NCBI RefSeq assembly: GCF_005503625.1
Contig: NZ_SCMX01000031.1
Span: 1-64,000, forward strand
DNA from: Cupriavidus sp. 2SB
GTDB taxonomy: Bacteria > Pseudomonadota > Gammaproteobacteria > Burkholderiales > Burkholderiaceae
DNA length: 64,000 nucleotides
Direction of reading: 5' to 3'
Below are positions 17,357-26,878 of this stretch, piece after piece. The notes under the pieces were generated by a model. It saw nothing but the letters and a program-made list of their open reading frames with translations, was not told the origin of the DNA and ran no database searches. The stretch's first letter is position 1; every line of letters begins with the position of its first letter. The translations under genes and the position numbers were made by a program.

Positions 17357-18133
17357 TTACTGGGCCACCCAGCCGCCGTCCATGTTCCAGATCGCGCCGC
17401 GCACCTGACGCGCAGCTTCGCCCGACAGGAAGACGGCCAGCGCACCGAGTTCTTCAGGCGTGACGAATTGGCCCGAAGGCTGCTTCTCGAGTACCAACTC
17501 GCGCTTGGCCTGCTCCACCGGGATGCCTTCCTTCTGGGCACGCGCCTCGACCTGTTTCTGCACAAGCGGCGTCAGCACCCAGCCCGGGCAGATCGCGTTG
17601 GCGGTGATGCCGGTCTGCGCGGTTTCCAGCGCGGTGACCTTGGTGAATCCGACGATGCCGTGTTTCGCCGCCACGTAGGCAGATTTGTTTGCCGAGGCGA
17701 CCAGGCCATGGGTCGAGGCCACATTGATGATGCGGCCCCAGTTCTTCGCCTTCATCGACGGCAGGGCGAGACGGGTGGTGTGGAATGCGGAGGTCAGGTT
17801 GATGGCGATGATCGCGTCCCAGCGGTCGGCCGGGAACTCGTCGATGGGTGCCACGAACTGGATGCCGGCGTTGTTGACTAGGATGTCCACGCCGCCGAAG
17901 TCCTTCTCGGCGTAGCGCATCATGTCTTCGATCTCGGCGGACTTGCTCATGTCGGCGCCGTGATAGCCGACCTGGATGCCGCTGCCGGCGGCGGCGATTT
18001 CCGCCTTTGCGCCGTCGGCGTCACCGAATCCGTTGACGATGATATTGGCGCCTTGCGCGGCCAGTGCCTGCGCGATGCCAAGTCCGATACCGCTGGTCGA
18101 GCCCGTGACCAGTGCCGTCTTGCCTTTGAGCAT
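17357..18133 (-). CDS. bdhA: D-3-hydroxybutyrate dehydrogenase
   Basis: This 258-residue SDR enzyme oxidises 3-hydroxybutyrate to acetoacetate with NAD. The motif TGSTSGIG starts near residue 10; NNAG at 87-90, S140, Y153 and K157 form the active site; and the MLKGKTALVTGSTSGIG start and QFVAPIDEFP segment are characteristic of bacterial BdhA. GGAGG lies five bases before ATG 18133; the open frame continuing to 19219 is antisense to the next gene and not real. It is divergent from the oligomer hydrolase with a 192-base shared region, and it sits close to scoAB, giving a complete route from 3-hydroxybutyrate to acetoacetyl-CoA. Confidence 0.93.
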   Translation of the reverse strand: MLKGKTALVTGSTSGIGLGIAQALAAQGANIIVNGFGDADGAKAEIAAAGSGIQVGYHGADMSKSAEIEDMMRYAEKDFGGVDILVNNAGIQFVAPIDEFPADRWDAIIAINLTSAFHTTRLALPSMKAKNWGRIINVASTHGLVASANKSAYVAAKHGIVGFTKVTALETAQTGITANAICPGWVLTPLVQKQVEARAQKEGIPVEQAKRELVLEKQPSGQFVTPEELGALAVFLSGEAARQVRGAIWNMDGGWVAQ

Positions 18134-18325
18134 GTAAGCCTCCGTCGGGAGTGTCAGGATGTGCTGGGGCATTGTACTCGCAGGGCGTACAATCCGGCTT
18201 TGGTCTTTGGCAGCAGCTGCTCTGCTTTTTGCGCGGCGTTTGACTGCCATTGGCTTTCCGATTTTCGCAGCCATTCCCAAAACTCTACGCCGCAGGGGAT
18301 GCGGCGGCCTCGCACAGGAGTTCCG

Positions 18326-19207
18326 ATGTCCTCCAGTCCGCGCCTCGGCTTTGTTCAATGCATCAGTCCCGCCGGCCTGCATCGCATGGCCTATCACGAA
18401 TGGGGCGACCCGGCCAATCCGCGCGTCCTGATGTGCGTGCATGGACTGACGCGAACCGGGCGTGATTTCGACACGCTGGCGCATACGATGTCCGACGAGT
18501 ACCGCGTCGTTTGTCCCGATGTGGTGGGCCGGGGTCGTTCGGAATGGCTGGCTGATCCGAAGCAGTACATCCTGCCGCAGTACGTGGCCGACATGGTCAC
18601 ACTGATTGCGCGGCTCAATGTGGAGCAGGTGGACTGGTTTGGCACGTCGATGGGCGGCCTGATCGGCATGGGACTGGCAGGCTTGCCAAAGTCGCCGGTG
18701 CGCAAGCTGTTGCTCAACGATGTGGGGCCGCGCATCACGGCGCAGGCCATCGAGCGTATCGGCGCCTACCTGGGGCTGCCTGTCCGCTTCAAGACGTTCG
18801 AGGAAGGACTGGCGTACCTGCAGACAATCAGTGCATCGTTTGGCCGCCACACGCCGGAGCAGTGGCGCGAACTGAATGGCGCGATCCTGAAGCCCGTACA
18901 GGGTGACGAGGGCCTGGAGTGGGGCCTCCACTACGATCCGGCGCTGGCCGTGCCGTTCCGCAACACGACACCTGAAGTCGTGCAGGCTGGCGAAGCCGCC
19001 CTGTGGCACCTGTTCGAAGCCGCACCGGGCCCCACGCTGGTGGTGCGCGGTGCGCAATCCGACCTGCTGCTTCGCGAGACAGCCGCCGAGATGGTGGCGC
19101 GCGGCAAGCAGGTCGAGACCATCGATGTGCCCGACGTGGGGCACGCCCCGACGTTCGTCAACGCGGAGCAGATCGATATTGCCCGGCGCTTTTTCCTGGG
19201 CACCTGA
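18326..19207 (+). CDS. phaY2: Alpha/beta hydrolase, probable 3-hydroxybutyrate-oligomer hydrolase
   Basis: This 293-residue alpha/beta hydrolase has the oxyanion region VHGLTRTG (H39-G40), the nucleophile elbow GTSMGG with S108, and a C-terminal catalytic histidine in DVGHAPTF. No signal peptide is present, so it acts in the cytoplasm. The gene is divergent from bdhA and close to scoAB. From memory, Cupriavidus necator has a 3HB-oligomer hydrolase (PhaY2/PhaZc) in this exact setting next to the dehydrogenase; that is the basis for the name. CAGGAG precedes ATG 18326 by five bases. Without the context it could only be called an alpha/beta hydrolase. Confidence 0.75.
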   Translation: MSSSPRLGFVQCISPAGLHRMAYHEWGDPANPRVLMCVHGLTRTGRDFDTLAHTMSDEYRVVCPDVVGRGRSEWLADPKQYILPQYVADMVTLIARLNVEQVDWFGTSMGGLIGMGLAGLPKSPVRKLLLNDVGPRITAQAIERIGAYLGLPVRFKTFEEGLAYLQTISASFGRHTPEQWRELNGAILKPVQGDEGLEWGLHYDPALAVPFRNTTPEVVQAGEAALWHLFEAAPGPTLVVRGAQSDLLLRETAAEMVARGKQVETIDVPDVGHAPTFVNAEQIDIARRFFLGT

Positions 19208-19245
19208 ACCACCGAACAACCTGAATTCACAACGTAGACATTGTT

Positions 19246-19608
19246 ATGAGCACCAATACCCTGAAGCGCGCCCATGTGGGCAAGCGCCTGTCCGAATATG
19301 CGGTCTACAACGGCGTGGTCTACCTGGCTGGCCAGGTTCCCGAAGTCGATCCCAAGGCCGATCTGCGCGGCCAGACACGCGAGGTGCTGGGCCATATCGA
19401 CCGTCTGCTGGCCGAGGCCGGCAGCGACAAGACACGCATCCTGATGTGCCAGATCTTTCTGACCGACGTGTCGCGCATCGGCGAGATGAACGAGGTCTGG
19501 GATGCATGGGTGCCGCAGGGCAACACGCCTCCGCGTGCCACGGTTGAGGCCGCCCTGGCCAATCCCGACTACCTGATCGAAGTGGTGGTGACCGCCGCGC
19601 TCAACTGA
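19246..19608 (+). CDS. ridA: RidA-family enamine/imine deaminase
   Basis: This 120-residue protein has the YjgF/RidA trimer fold: YNGVVYLAGQVPE near the N-terminus and the C-terminal NTPPRATVEAAL motif, whose arginine binds the carboxylate of the 2-imino acid. RidA removes reactive enamine/imine intermediates from PLP enzymes such as threonine dehydratase. It lies between the hydrolase and relA on the same strand (38 and 16 bases away), so the three may share a transcript. The subgroup cannot be settled by eye. Confidence 0.85.
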   Translation: MSTNTLKRAHVGKRLSEYAVYNGVVYLAGQVPEVDPKADLRGQTREVLGHIDRLLAEAGSDKTRILMCQIFLTDVSRIGEMNEVWDAWVPQGNTPPRATVEAALANPDYLIEVVVTAALN

Positions 19609-19624
19609 TGGCAGGTGCAGTGAC

Positions 19625-21856
19625 ATGGTGACGTCCACGGAGTTGACGGGACAGACGGCTGGCGTTCCGGACGCCGGACTCGTCGAGCGCGCACTCGCCT
19701 ACGTGCGCGAAGTGGCCGGTGGAGACAACCCGGCACTGTTGCCTACGGGCGAGAGCGTGTTGTCGCACGCCGAAGGCATGCTGCGCATCCTCGATGGCCT
19801 GCGCGTGGACGACGCCGCACGCGCAGCTGCCTGCCTGTTCGCGGTAGCGGCCTTCGTGCCTGGCACCGAGGCCGGTATTGCCGAACGATTCGGCGAGGAA
19901 GTGTGCCGGCTCGAACGTGGCGTGCGCCAGTTGTTGCGTATCGGCGCCATTGCCGTGACGCAGGCAGATGTATCGGAATCGTCGAAGTCGCAGGCGGCTG
20001 CACGGCACGAGCAGGTCGAGGCGCTGCGCAAGATGCTGCTGGCCTTCGCGCAGGATATTCGCGTGGTGCTGGTACGCCTGGCATCGCGTCTGCAGACGCT
20101 GCGCTGGCTGGCGCAGACCAAGTCGCTCCCGCTGCCCGGCGTGGCGCGCGAAACGCTCGATATTTATGCGCCGCTCGCCAATCGGCTCGGGATCTGGCAG
20201 GTGAAGTGGGAACTCGAAGATCTGGCCTTCCGCTTCGAGCAGCCGGAGACCTACAAGCGCATCGCCAAATTGCTCGACGAAAAGCGCATCGAGCGCGAGA
20301 GCTTCATCACGGGCGCAATCGAGCGACTGCGTTCGGAACTGGATACGGCAGGCATCCGCGCGGAAGTCACAGGGCGTCCTAAGCATATCTACAGCATCTG
20401 GAAGAAGATGCGCGGCAAGGAGCTCGACTTTGCCGATCTCTACGACGTGCGCGCGTTCCGCGTGATCGTCAATGACATCAAGGATTGCTACACGGTGCTC
20501 GGCATCGTGCATCACATCTGGCAGCCGATTCCACGCGAGTTCGACGACTACATCTCGCGGCCCAAGGCCAACGGCTATATGTCGCTGCACACCGTGGTGA
20601 TCGGTGACGATGGCCGCGCGTTCGAGGTGCAGATCCGCACGCAGGAGATGCACCACTTCGCCGAATACGGCGTGGCCGCGCACTGGCGCTACAAGGAGGC
20701 TGGCGGCAAGGGCTATACCGGGCAGTTCGCGGCCGATAACAGCTACGACGAGAAGATCGCATGGCTGCGACAACTGCTGGCATGGAAGGACGAGGCCGAC
20801 CATACCGTAGCCCACGAAGATTCTCCGTGGGAGCAATTGAAGCATGCGGCCATCGACGACCATATCTACGTGCTGACGCCCCAGGCGCGCGTGGTGGCGC
20901 TGCCGCAGGGCGCCACGCCGGTGGACTTTGCGTACTACCTGCATAGCGATCTGGGCCACCGTTGCCGCGGCGCGCGCGTGGACGGTGCCATGGTGCCGCT
21001 CAATACGCCGCTCAAGAACGGGCAGACCGTGGAGATCGTCGCGGTCAAGCAGGGCGGCCCGTCGCGCGACTGGCTCAACGCGGATCTCGGTTACCTGGCC
21101 AGCAACCGAGCCCGTTCCAAGGTGCGCGCATGGTTCAATGCATTGGATTCGCAGGAAACCATCGCGCAGGGCCGTGCGCTGATCGAAAAGACGCTGCAGC
21201 GCGAGGGCAAGACCGCAGTCAATCTCGATGATCTGGCGACGCGGCTCAACTTCAAGTCCACGGACGAGCTTTACGCCGCGGTGGCCAAGGAAGAGTTCAG
21301 CCTGCGTCATGTAGAGCAGGCGCTGCGACATCCGGAAGGTGAGGCCCAGCCGCAAATCAACGAAGAAGAGGCCGTCACCAAGAAGAGTCGCGCGACCAGT
21401 GTGGCGCGCGGCGCCAAGAGCGGTGTGCTCGTGGTAGGCGTCGATTCACTGATGACCCAGATGTCGCGCTGCTGCAAGCCGGCGCCGCCCGACGATATCG
21501 TCGGCTTTGTCACGCGCGGACGTGGCGTGTCTATCCATCGCCGCAACTGCAATACGTTCCAGCAACTGTCGTCGCGCGCACCAGAGCGGGTGATCCAGAC
21601 CGAATGGGGCAAGCGCAGCGACTCGGTGTATCCGGTGGATATTCACGTCGAGGCGATCGACCGCCAGGGCTTGTTGCGCGATATTTCCGAAGTACTCTCG
21701 CGCGAGAAGATCAACGTGACGGGCGTGAAGACCTTGTCGAGCAAGGGCGTGGCGCGCATGCAGTTCACGGCCGAGGTCGCGGAAGCCACACAGTTGCAGC
21801 GCGCGGTATCGTTGATCGAGGAAGTGCAGGGGGTGTTGCACGCGCGGCGAAAATAA
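19625..21856 (+). CDS. relA: (p)ppGpp synthetase RelA, synthetase-only type
   Basis: This is a 743-residue RelA/SpoT homologue. The N-terminal hydrolase domain lacks the HDxxED metal site: the place is taken by AAFVPGTEAG (about residues 75-84), as in Escherichia coli RelA. The synthetase domain (about 235-365) has RPKHIYSIWKKM, and E305-F-D-D308, the acidic motif of monofunctional RelA (bifunctional enzymes have R-x-K-D). TGS (about 405-470), a Zn-finger-like CCKPAPPDD segment and a C-terminal ACT domain follow. It should make (p)ppGpp on ribosomes stalled with uncharged tRNA. A separate SpoT is expected elsewhere in the genome. Confidence 0.93.
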   Translation: MVTSTELTGQTAGVPDAGLVERALAYVREVAGGDNPALLPTGESVLSHAEGMLRILDGLRVDDAARAAACLFAVAAFVPGTEAGIAERFGEEVCRLERGVRQLLRIGAIAVTQADVSESSKSQAAARHEQVEALRKMLLAFAQDIRVVLVRLASRLQTLRWLAQTKSLPLPGVARETLDIYAPLANRLGIWQVKWELEDLAFRFEQPETYKRIAKLLDEKRIERESFITGAIERLRSELDTAGIRAEVTGRPKHIYSIWKKMRGKELDFADLYDVRAFRVIVNDIKDCYTVLGIVHHIWQPIPREFDDYISRPKANGYMSLHTVVIGDDGRAFEVQIRTQEMHHFAEYGVAAHWRYKEAGGKGYTGQFAADNSYDEKIAWLRQLLAWKDEADHTVAHEDSPWEQLKHAAIDDHIYVLTPQARVVALPQGATPVDFAYYLHSDLGHRCRGARVDGAMVPLNTPLKNGQTVEIVAVKQGGPSRDWLNADLGYLASNRARSKVRAWFNALDSQETIAQGRALIEKTLQREGKTAVNLDDLATRLNFKSTDELYAAVAKEEFSLRHVEQALRHPEGEAQPQINEEEAVTKKSRATSVARGAKSGVLVVGVDSLMTQMSRCCKPAPPDDIVGFVTRGRGVSIHRRNCNTFQQLSSRAPERVIQTEWGKRSDSVYPVDIHVEAIDRQGLLRDISEVLSREKINVTGVKTLSSKGVARMQFTAEVAEATQLQRAVSLIEEVQGVLHARRK

Positions 21857-21865
21857 GGTTATACT
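21836..21865 (+). promoter_or_regulatory. Promoter of tRNA-Val
   Basis: TTGCAC (21836-21841) and TATACT (21860-21865) are spaced by 18 bases, and the tRNA starts 12 bases further on. The -35 box is inside the last codons of relA. Confidence 0.65.
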
Positions 21866-21877
21866 CTGCGCTTCGCT

Positions 21878-21954
21878 AGGCTCGTAGCTCAGCTGGTTAG
21901 AGCACCACCTTGACATGGTGGGGGTCGTTGGTTCGAGTCCAATCGAGCCTACCA
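21878..21954 (+). tRNA. tRNA-Val (anticodon GAC)
   Basis: This is a 77-base cloverleaf. The acceptor strands AGGCTCG and CGAGCCT pair fully and CCA is encoded. The anticodon stem CCACC/GGTGG carries loop TTGACAT, with GAC at 21912-21914, and the T-arm has GGTTCGAGTCC. Confidence 0.97.
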
Positions 21955-22080
21955 ACGCACAATGCAGTACAACGCCGGAAGCGCATCATGAACATGACAA
22001 CTCGAACTACTACCGCTGGTTAGCGACAGTAGTCGAGGTGCGCCTTCGACCCGCAGCGGATGCGGGGGATTCACAGAAAA

Positions 22081-22105
22081 ACGCGGCCTTGGCCGCGTTT
22101 TTTTT
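22081..22105 (+). terminator. Rho-independent terminator after tRNA-Val
   Basis: The stem ACGCGGCC/GGCCGCGT is followed by eight T. It ends the relA/tRNA-Val transcript. The remaining gene-free part of 21955-22313 holds the thrS leader, where I see no clear promoter or T-box-like element. Confidence 0.88.
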
Positions 22106-22313
22106 CGTCTGTCGCCTGCCAGCGTGCTGCTATGCTGCCGCGTCGCCCGTATCCGCCCGTGTTTTCGCGGGAGTGCGGTAGCCAGAAGAATGCCATTGCC
22201 GGTTTCGTCCGATGTGCGTCTGATCGCATCTGACGGGCTGGCGCTACAAAAGTTGCTATGCTCCGCTCGCCAAGGCACCAGATGCCAGCGCGGAGGAATC
22301 CACAAAAGGTGCA

Positions 22314-24224
22314 ATGATGATCGCAATCACGCTGCCGGACGGTTCCCGTCGCGAGTACCCCGGCCCCGTCACGGTGGCAGAAGTGGCGCAGAGCATTGGC
22401 TCGGGCCTGGCCAAGGCCGCGCTGGCTGGCAAGGTCGATGGCCGCCTGGTCGACACGAGCTTCCAGATCGATGGTGACGCCTCGCTGGCCATCATCACGG
22501 ACAAGGATGCCGATGGCGTCGACGTGATCCGCCACTCCACGGCTCACTTGCTGGCCTACGCCGTCAAGGAGCTATACCCGGATGCCCAGGTCACGATTGG
22601 CCCGGTTATCGAGAACGGCTTCTACTACGACTTCGCCTACAAGCGCCCCTTCACGCCGGAAGACCTCGCCGCCATCGAGAAGAAGATGACGGAACTCGCC
22701 CGCAAGGACGAAAAGGTCACGCGCGAGGTGTTGAGTCGCGACGAGGCTGTGGCGCTGTTCGAGTCGATGGGCGAGAAATACAAGGCCGAGATCATCGGCT
22801 CGATTCCCGCAGGTCAGGAAATCGGTCTCTATCGCGAAGGTAATTTCGTCGATTTGTGCCGTGGTCCGCACGTGCCGTCAACGGGCAAGCTCAAGGTTTT
22901 CAAGCTGATGAAGGTGGCGGGCGCCTACTGGCGCGGCGACTCGAACAACGAGATGCTCCAGCGCATCTACGGCACGGCCTGGGCGAAGAAGGAAGACCAG
23001 GAAGCGTACCTCACGATGCTGGAAGAAGCCGAGAAGCGCGACCATCGCCGTCTCGGCAAGACGCTTGACCTGTTCCACCTGCAGGAAGAAGCGCCGGGCA
23101 TGGTGTTCTGGCATCCGAAGGGCTGGAGCGTCTGGCAAGCCGTGGAGCAATACATGCGCGGCCGCCTGACGGACGCCGGTTACCAGGAAGTGCGTACGCC
23201 GCAGGTGATGGATCGTACGCTCTGGGAAAAGTCGGGCCACTGGGAGAACTACAAGGAGAACATGTTCGTCACGGAGTCGGAGAAGCGCGATTACGCGATC
23301 AAGCCGATGAACTGCCCGGGCCATGTCCAGATCTTCAATCATGGTCTGCGTTCGTACCGCGACCTGCCGCTGCGCCTCGCAGAATTTGGCGCCTGCCATC
23401 GCAACGAGCCGTCGGGCGCGCTGCATGGGCTGATGCGCGTGCGCGGCTTCGTCCAGGACGATGCGCACATTTTCTGCACGGAAGAGCAGATCGTTGCCGA
23501 GGCGAAGGCGTTCAACGAACTCGCTTTCTCGGTGTATGACGATTTCGGCTTCAAGGATGTGAAGGTCAAGCTGTCGCTGCGTCCGGAAAAGCGTGCCGGC
23601 TCGGACGAGATCTGGGATCACGCCGAAGACGGTTTGCGCACGGCCCTGCGCGCCTGCGGCGTGGAATGGGAAGAGCTGCCGGGCGAGGGTGCCTTCTACG
23701 GCCCGAAAGTCGAATATCACATCAAGGATGCGATCGGCCGCTCCTGGCAGTGCGGTACGCTGCAACTGGATCTGGTGCTGCCGGAACGCCTGGATGCCGA
23801 GTACGTCTCCGAGGACAATTCGCGGAAACGTCCGGTCATGCTGCATCGCGCAATCCTGGGTTCCTTCGAGCGCTTCCTGGGCATCCTGCTGGAAAATCAC
23901 GCGGGTGCATTGCCTGCCTGGCTGGCTCCAGAGCAGGTCGTGGTGATGAACATCGCCGAATCGCAGTCGGAATATGCCGAGAGCGTTGTGCAACTCTTGC
24001 AAAAACAAGGGTTTAGGGCCAAGGCGGATTTGCGTAACGAGAAAATTACGTATAAAATCCGCGAGCACTCGCTTCAGAAGATCCCTTACCTGTTGGTTGT
24101 GGGGGACAAGGAGCGGGACGCCAATCAAGTGGCCGTGCGTGCCCGTGGCAATGTGGATCTGGGTGTCATGCCTGTTTCCGCGTTTGTCGAACGTCTCGAG
24201 AAAGACGTTTCCGACAAGGCCTGA
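22314..24224 (+). CDS. thrS: Threonyl-tRNA synthetase
   Basis: This 636-residue class II synthetase charges tRNA-Thr. Domains in order: TGS (1-62), the editing domain with [11 protein letters not shown], the catalytic core with the zinc-site [10 protein letters not shown] and motif 2 ([22 protein letters not shown], here split), and a C-terminal anticodon-binding domain. Length is normal. Two consecutive ATG codons (22314, 22317) are possible starts; AAGGTG lies just before and GGAGG a little further up. It is the first gene of the conserved thrS-infC-rpmI-rplT-pheST-ihfA cluster. Confidence 0.96.
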   Translation: MMIAITLPDGSRREYPGPVTVAEVAQSIGSGLAKAALAGKVDGRLVDTSFQIDGDASLAIITDKDADGVDVIRHSTAHLLAYAVKELYPDAQVTIGPVIENGFYYDFAYKRPFTPEDLAAIEKKMTELARKDEKVTREVLSRDEAVALFESMGEKYKAEIIGSIPAGQEIGLYREGNFVDLCRGPHVPSTGKLKVFKLMKVAGAYWRGDSNNEMLQRIYGTAWAKKEDQEAYLTMLEEAEKRDHRRLGKTLDLFHLQEEAPGMVFWHPKGWSVWQAVEQYMRGRLTDAGYQEVRTPQVMDRTLWEKSGHWENYKENMFVTESEKRDYAIKPMNCPGHVQIFNHGLRSYRDLPLRLAEFGACHRNEPSGALHGLMRVRGFVQDDAHIFCTEEQIVAEAKAFNELAFSVYDDFGFKDVKVKLSLRPEKRAGSDEIWDHAEDGLRTALRACGVEWEELPGEGAFYGPKVEYHIKDAIGRSWQCGTLQLDLVLPERLDAEYVSEDNSRKRPVMLHRAILGSFERFLGILLENHAGALPAWLAPEQVVVMNIAESQSEYAESVVQLLQKQGFRAKADLRNEKITYKIREHSLQKIPYLLVVGDKERDANQVAVRARGNVDLGVMPVSAFVERLEKDVSDKA

Positions 24225-24271
24225 GGGTGTGAAGCACGGCTTGTTTTTTTGTCTTCTTGAGGTAACGGAAC

Positions 24272-24793
<522 letters not shown>

Positions 24794-24812
24794 TTCCTGT
24801 GCGGGGTCGACG

Positions 24813-24835
24813 GCCGGGATGCCATGCATCCCGGC
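24813..24835 (+). promoter_or_regulatory. Hairpin in the infC-rpmI gap
   Basis: A perfect ten-base stem GCCGGGATGC/GCATCCCGGC has loop CAT and no T-run. It sits in the 170-base leader of rpmI, the place where ribosomal protein L20 represses its own operon in enteric bacteria. It may be part of such an operator or a partial terminator. Confidence 0.45.
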
Positions 24836-24963
24836 GTTGCCTTGTGCGGAAGCCGTGCGGAGCCACCTTCGGGAGGCTGCGTACAAAAACAAGTGGATGC
24901 GGGTCTTGCAAGCGATGGCGTCAGCCGTCCACCTGCATGCATGTCATAGAGCTGGAGTTATTC

Positions 24964-25161
24964 ATGCCTAAGATGAAGACCAAAAAAAGCGCCTCCAAGC
25001 GCTTTACGGCACGCCCGAACGGTTCGTTCAAGCGTGGCCAGGCCTTCAAGCGTCACATCTTGACCAAGAAGACCACCAAGAACAAGCGTCAGCTGCGCGG
25101 CACCCAGGACGTCCATGAGACGAACCTGAAGTCGGTTCGCGCCATGATGCCCTACGCATAA
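24964..25161 (+). CDS. rpmI: 50S ribosomal protein L35
   Basis: This 65-residue, strongly basic protein starts with the family signature [14 protein letters not shown] and has the conserved HILTKK segment. It is a component of the large ribosomal subunit. GGAG lies seven bases before the ATG. rplT follows after 27 bases. Confidence 0.97.
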   Translation: MPKMKTKKSASKRFTARPNGSFKRGQAFKRHILTKKTTKNKRQLRGTQDVHETNLKSVRAMMPYA

Positions 25162-25188
25162 CCTCAACGATAACGAAAGGAGCTTCAT

Positions 25189-25545
25189 ATGCCTCGAGTA
25201 AAACGTGGGGTCACTGCACGGGCCCGTCACAAGAAAGTCATCGACGCTGCCAAGGGTTACCGCGGCCGTCGCAATAATGTCTACCGTATCGCCAAGCAGG
25301 CGGTCATGCGTGCTGGCCAGTACGCATACCGCGATCGTCGCAACAAGAAGCGCGTGTTCCGCGCGCTCTGGATTGCACGTATCAATGCCGCGACGCGTGA
25401 GCATGGCATGACCTACAGCGTGTTCATGAACGGTCTGAAGCGCGCTTCGATCGAACTGGACCGCAAGGTGCTGTCGGACATGGCTATCCATGACAAGCCT
25501 GCCTTTGCTGCCATCGTCAACCAGGTGAAAGCCACCGTTGCCTGA
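25189..25545 (+). CDS. rplT: 50S ribosomal protein L20
   Basis: This 118-residue basic protein begins [17 protein letters not shown] and contains the [16 protein letters not shown] and YRDRRNKKR runs of L20. It binds 23S rRNA early in large-subunit assembly and in other bacteria represses translation of rpmI-rplT. AAAGGAG precedes the ATG by eight bases. A terminator follows before pheS. Confidence 0.97.
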   Translation: MPRVKRGVTARARHKKVIDAAKGYRGRRNNVYRIAKQAVMRAGQYAYRDRRNKKRVFRALWIARINAATREHGMTYSVFMNGLKRASIELDRKVLSDMAIHDKPAFAAIVNQVKATVA

Positions 25546-25607
25546 TGCCGGCTGCTGGAAGCGCTGAAAGGCGTTTCCGGGCAAGCACCGACCGCAAGGT
25601 TCGCTGA

Positions 25608-25636
25608 AACGGGGCTCCTTACCGAGCCCCGTTTTC
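25608..25636 (+). terminator. Rho-independent terminator between rplT and pheS
   Basis: The stem AACGGGGCTC/GAGCCCCGTT has a six-base loop CTTACC and ends in TTTTC. The T-run is short, so it may be partial, letting some transcription into pheST. I do not see a Phe-rich leader peptide in the following 130 bases. Confidence 0.75.
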
Positions 25637-25773
25637 ATTGCAGATGCCATTGCGATCCATTGCGAATGCCGTGTCGATCTTCGAAACGCCATTCGCAATG
25701 CCGAAGCCAGCCCGCGCGTGATCTGCCGCACGGGATTGGCAACTCTTCCACGTACTGTCCACGTATTGCCGTC

Positions 25774-26805
25774 ATGTCCCTGGATCTGGAACAAATCGTC
25801 GCTGACGCACAGGCCGCCTTCGCCGGCGCCAACGACAACGCCACGCTGGAAAACGAAAAAGCCCGCTTCCTGGGCAAGACGGGCGCGTTGACCGAACTGC
25901 TCAAGGGCCTGGGCAAGCTGGACCCCGAGGCACGCAAGACCGAGGGCGCCCGCATCAATCAGGTCAAGCAGCAGGTGGAAGCCGCGCTGCAGGCGCGCCG
26001 CCAGGCGCTGGCCGACGCGCTGATGAACGCACGTCTGGCCGCCGAGGCCATCGACGTGACGCTGCCTGGCCGTGCCGTGGCACGCGGAAGCGTCCACCCC
26101 GTGATGCGTACCTGGGAGCGTGTGGAACAGATCTTCGGCTCGATCGGATTCGATGTGGCCGACGGCCCGGAGATCGAAACCGACTGGATGAACTTCACGG
26201 CGCTGAACAACCCGGACAACCATCCGGCACGTTCGATGCAGGATACGTTCTACGTGGACGGCCGCGACAGCGACGACAAGCTGCTGCTCCTGCGCACCCA
26301 CACCAGCCCCATGCAGGTCCGCTACGCACGCATGCATGTGCAAAAGTACGCGGGCAAGCCGATGCCGCCGATCAAGGTGATCTGCCCCGGCCGCACGTAC
26401 CGCGTGGATAGCGACGCCACCCACTCGCCGATGTTCAACCAGGTGGAAGGGCTGTGGATCAGCGAGGACGTGAGCTTCGCCGACCTCAAGGGCGTCTATA
26501 CCGATTTCCTGCGCAAGTTCTTCGAGCGCGACGATATCCAGGTGCGTTTCCGCCCCTCGTACTTCCCGTTCACCGAGCCGTCGGCGGAAATCGACATGGC
26601 ATTCGGCAATGGCAAGTGGCTCGAGATTTCGGGCTCGGGTCAGGTGCATCCGAACGTGCTGCGCAATATGGGTCTGGACCCGGAGCGTTATATCGGCTTC
26701 GCGTTCGGCTCGGGCCTGGAGCGCCTGACGATGCTGCGCTACGGCATCAACGATCTGCGTCTGTTCTTCGAAGGCGACGTGCGCTTCCTGCGCCAGTTCG
26801 CCTGA
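25774..26805 (+). CDS. pheS: Phenylalanyl-tRNA synthetase alpha subunit
   Basis: This 343-residue subunit has an N-terminal coiled coil (about 1-85) and the class II catalytic core: [10 protein letters not shown], motif 2 region with [25 protein letters not shown], and motif 3 [15 protein letters not shown]. It pairs with PheT as a heterotetramer. ATG 25774 gives the standard MSLDLEQIV start; no strong Shine-Dalgarno is seen. The frame extension to 25660 is not supported. Confidence 0.96.
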   Translation: MSLDLEQIVADAQAAFAGANDNATLENEKARFLGKTGALTELLKGLGKLDPEARKTEGARINQVKQQVEAALQARRQALADALMNARLAAEAIDVTLPGRAVARGSVHPVMRTWERVEQIFGSIGFDVADGPEIETDWMNFTALNNPDNHPARSMQDTFYVDGRDSDDKLLLLRTHTSPMQVRYARMHVQKYAGKPMPPIKVICPGRTYRVDSDATHSPMFNQVEGLWISEDVSFADLKGVYTDFLRKFFERDDIQVRFRPSYFPFTEPSAEIDMAFGNGKWLEISGSGQVHPNVLRNMGLDPERYIGFAFGSGLERLTMLRYGINDLRLFFEGDVRFLRQFA

Positions 26806-26878
26806 GCCTGCAAGGCAGGCCCCAAGACCGACCGCATCGTCAAAGACATCACAGAATACCTACCGGATCAGAAGCGCC

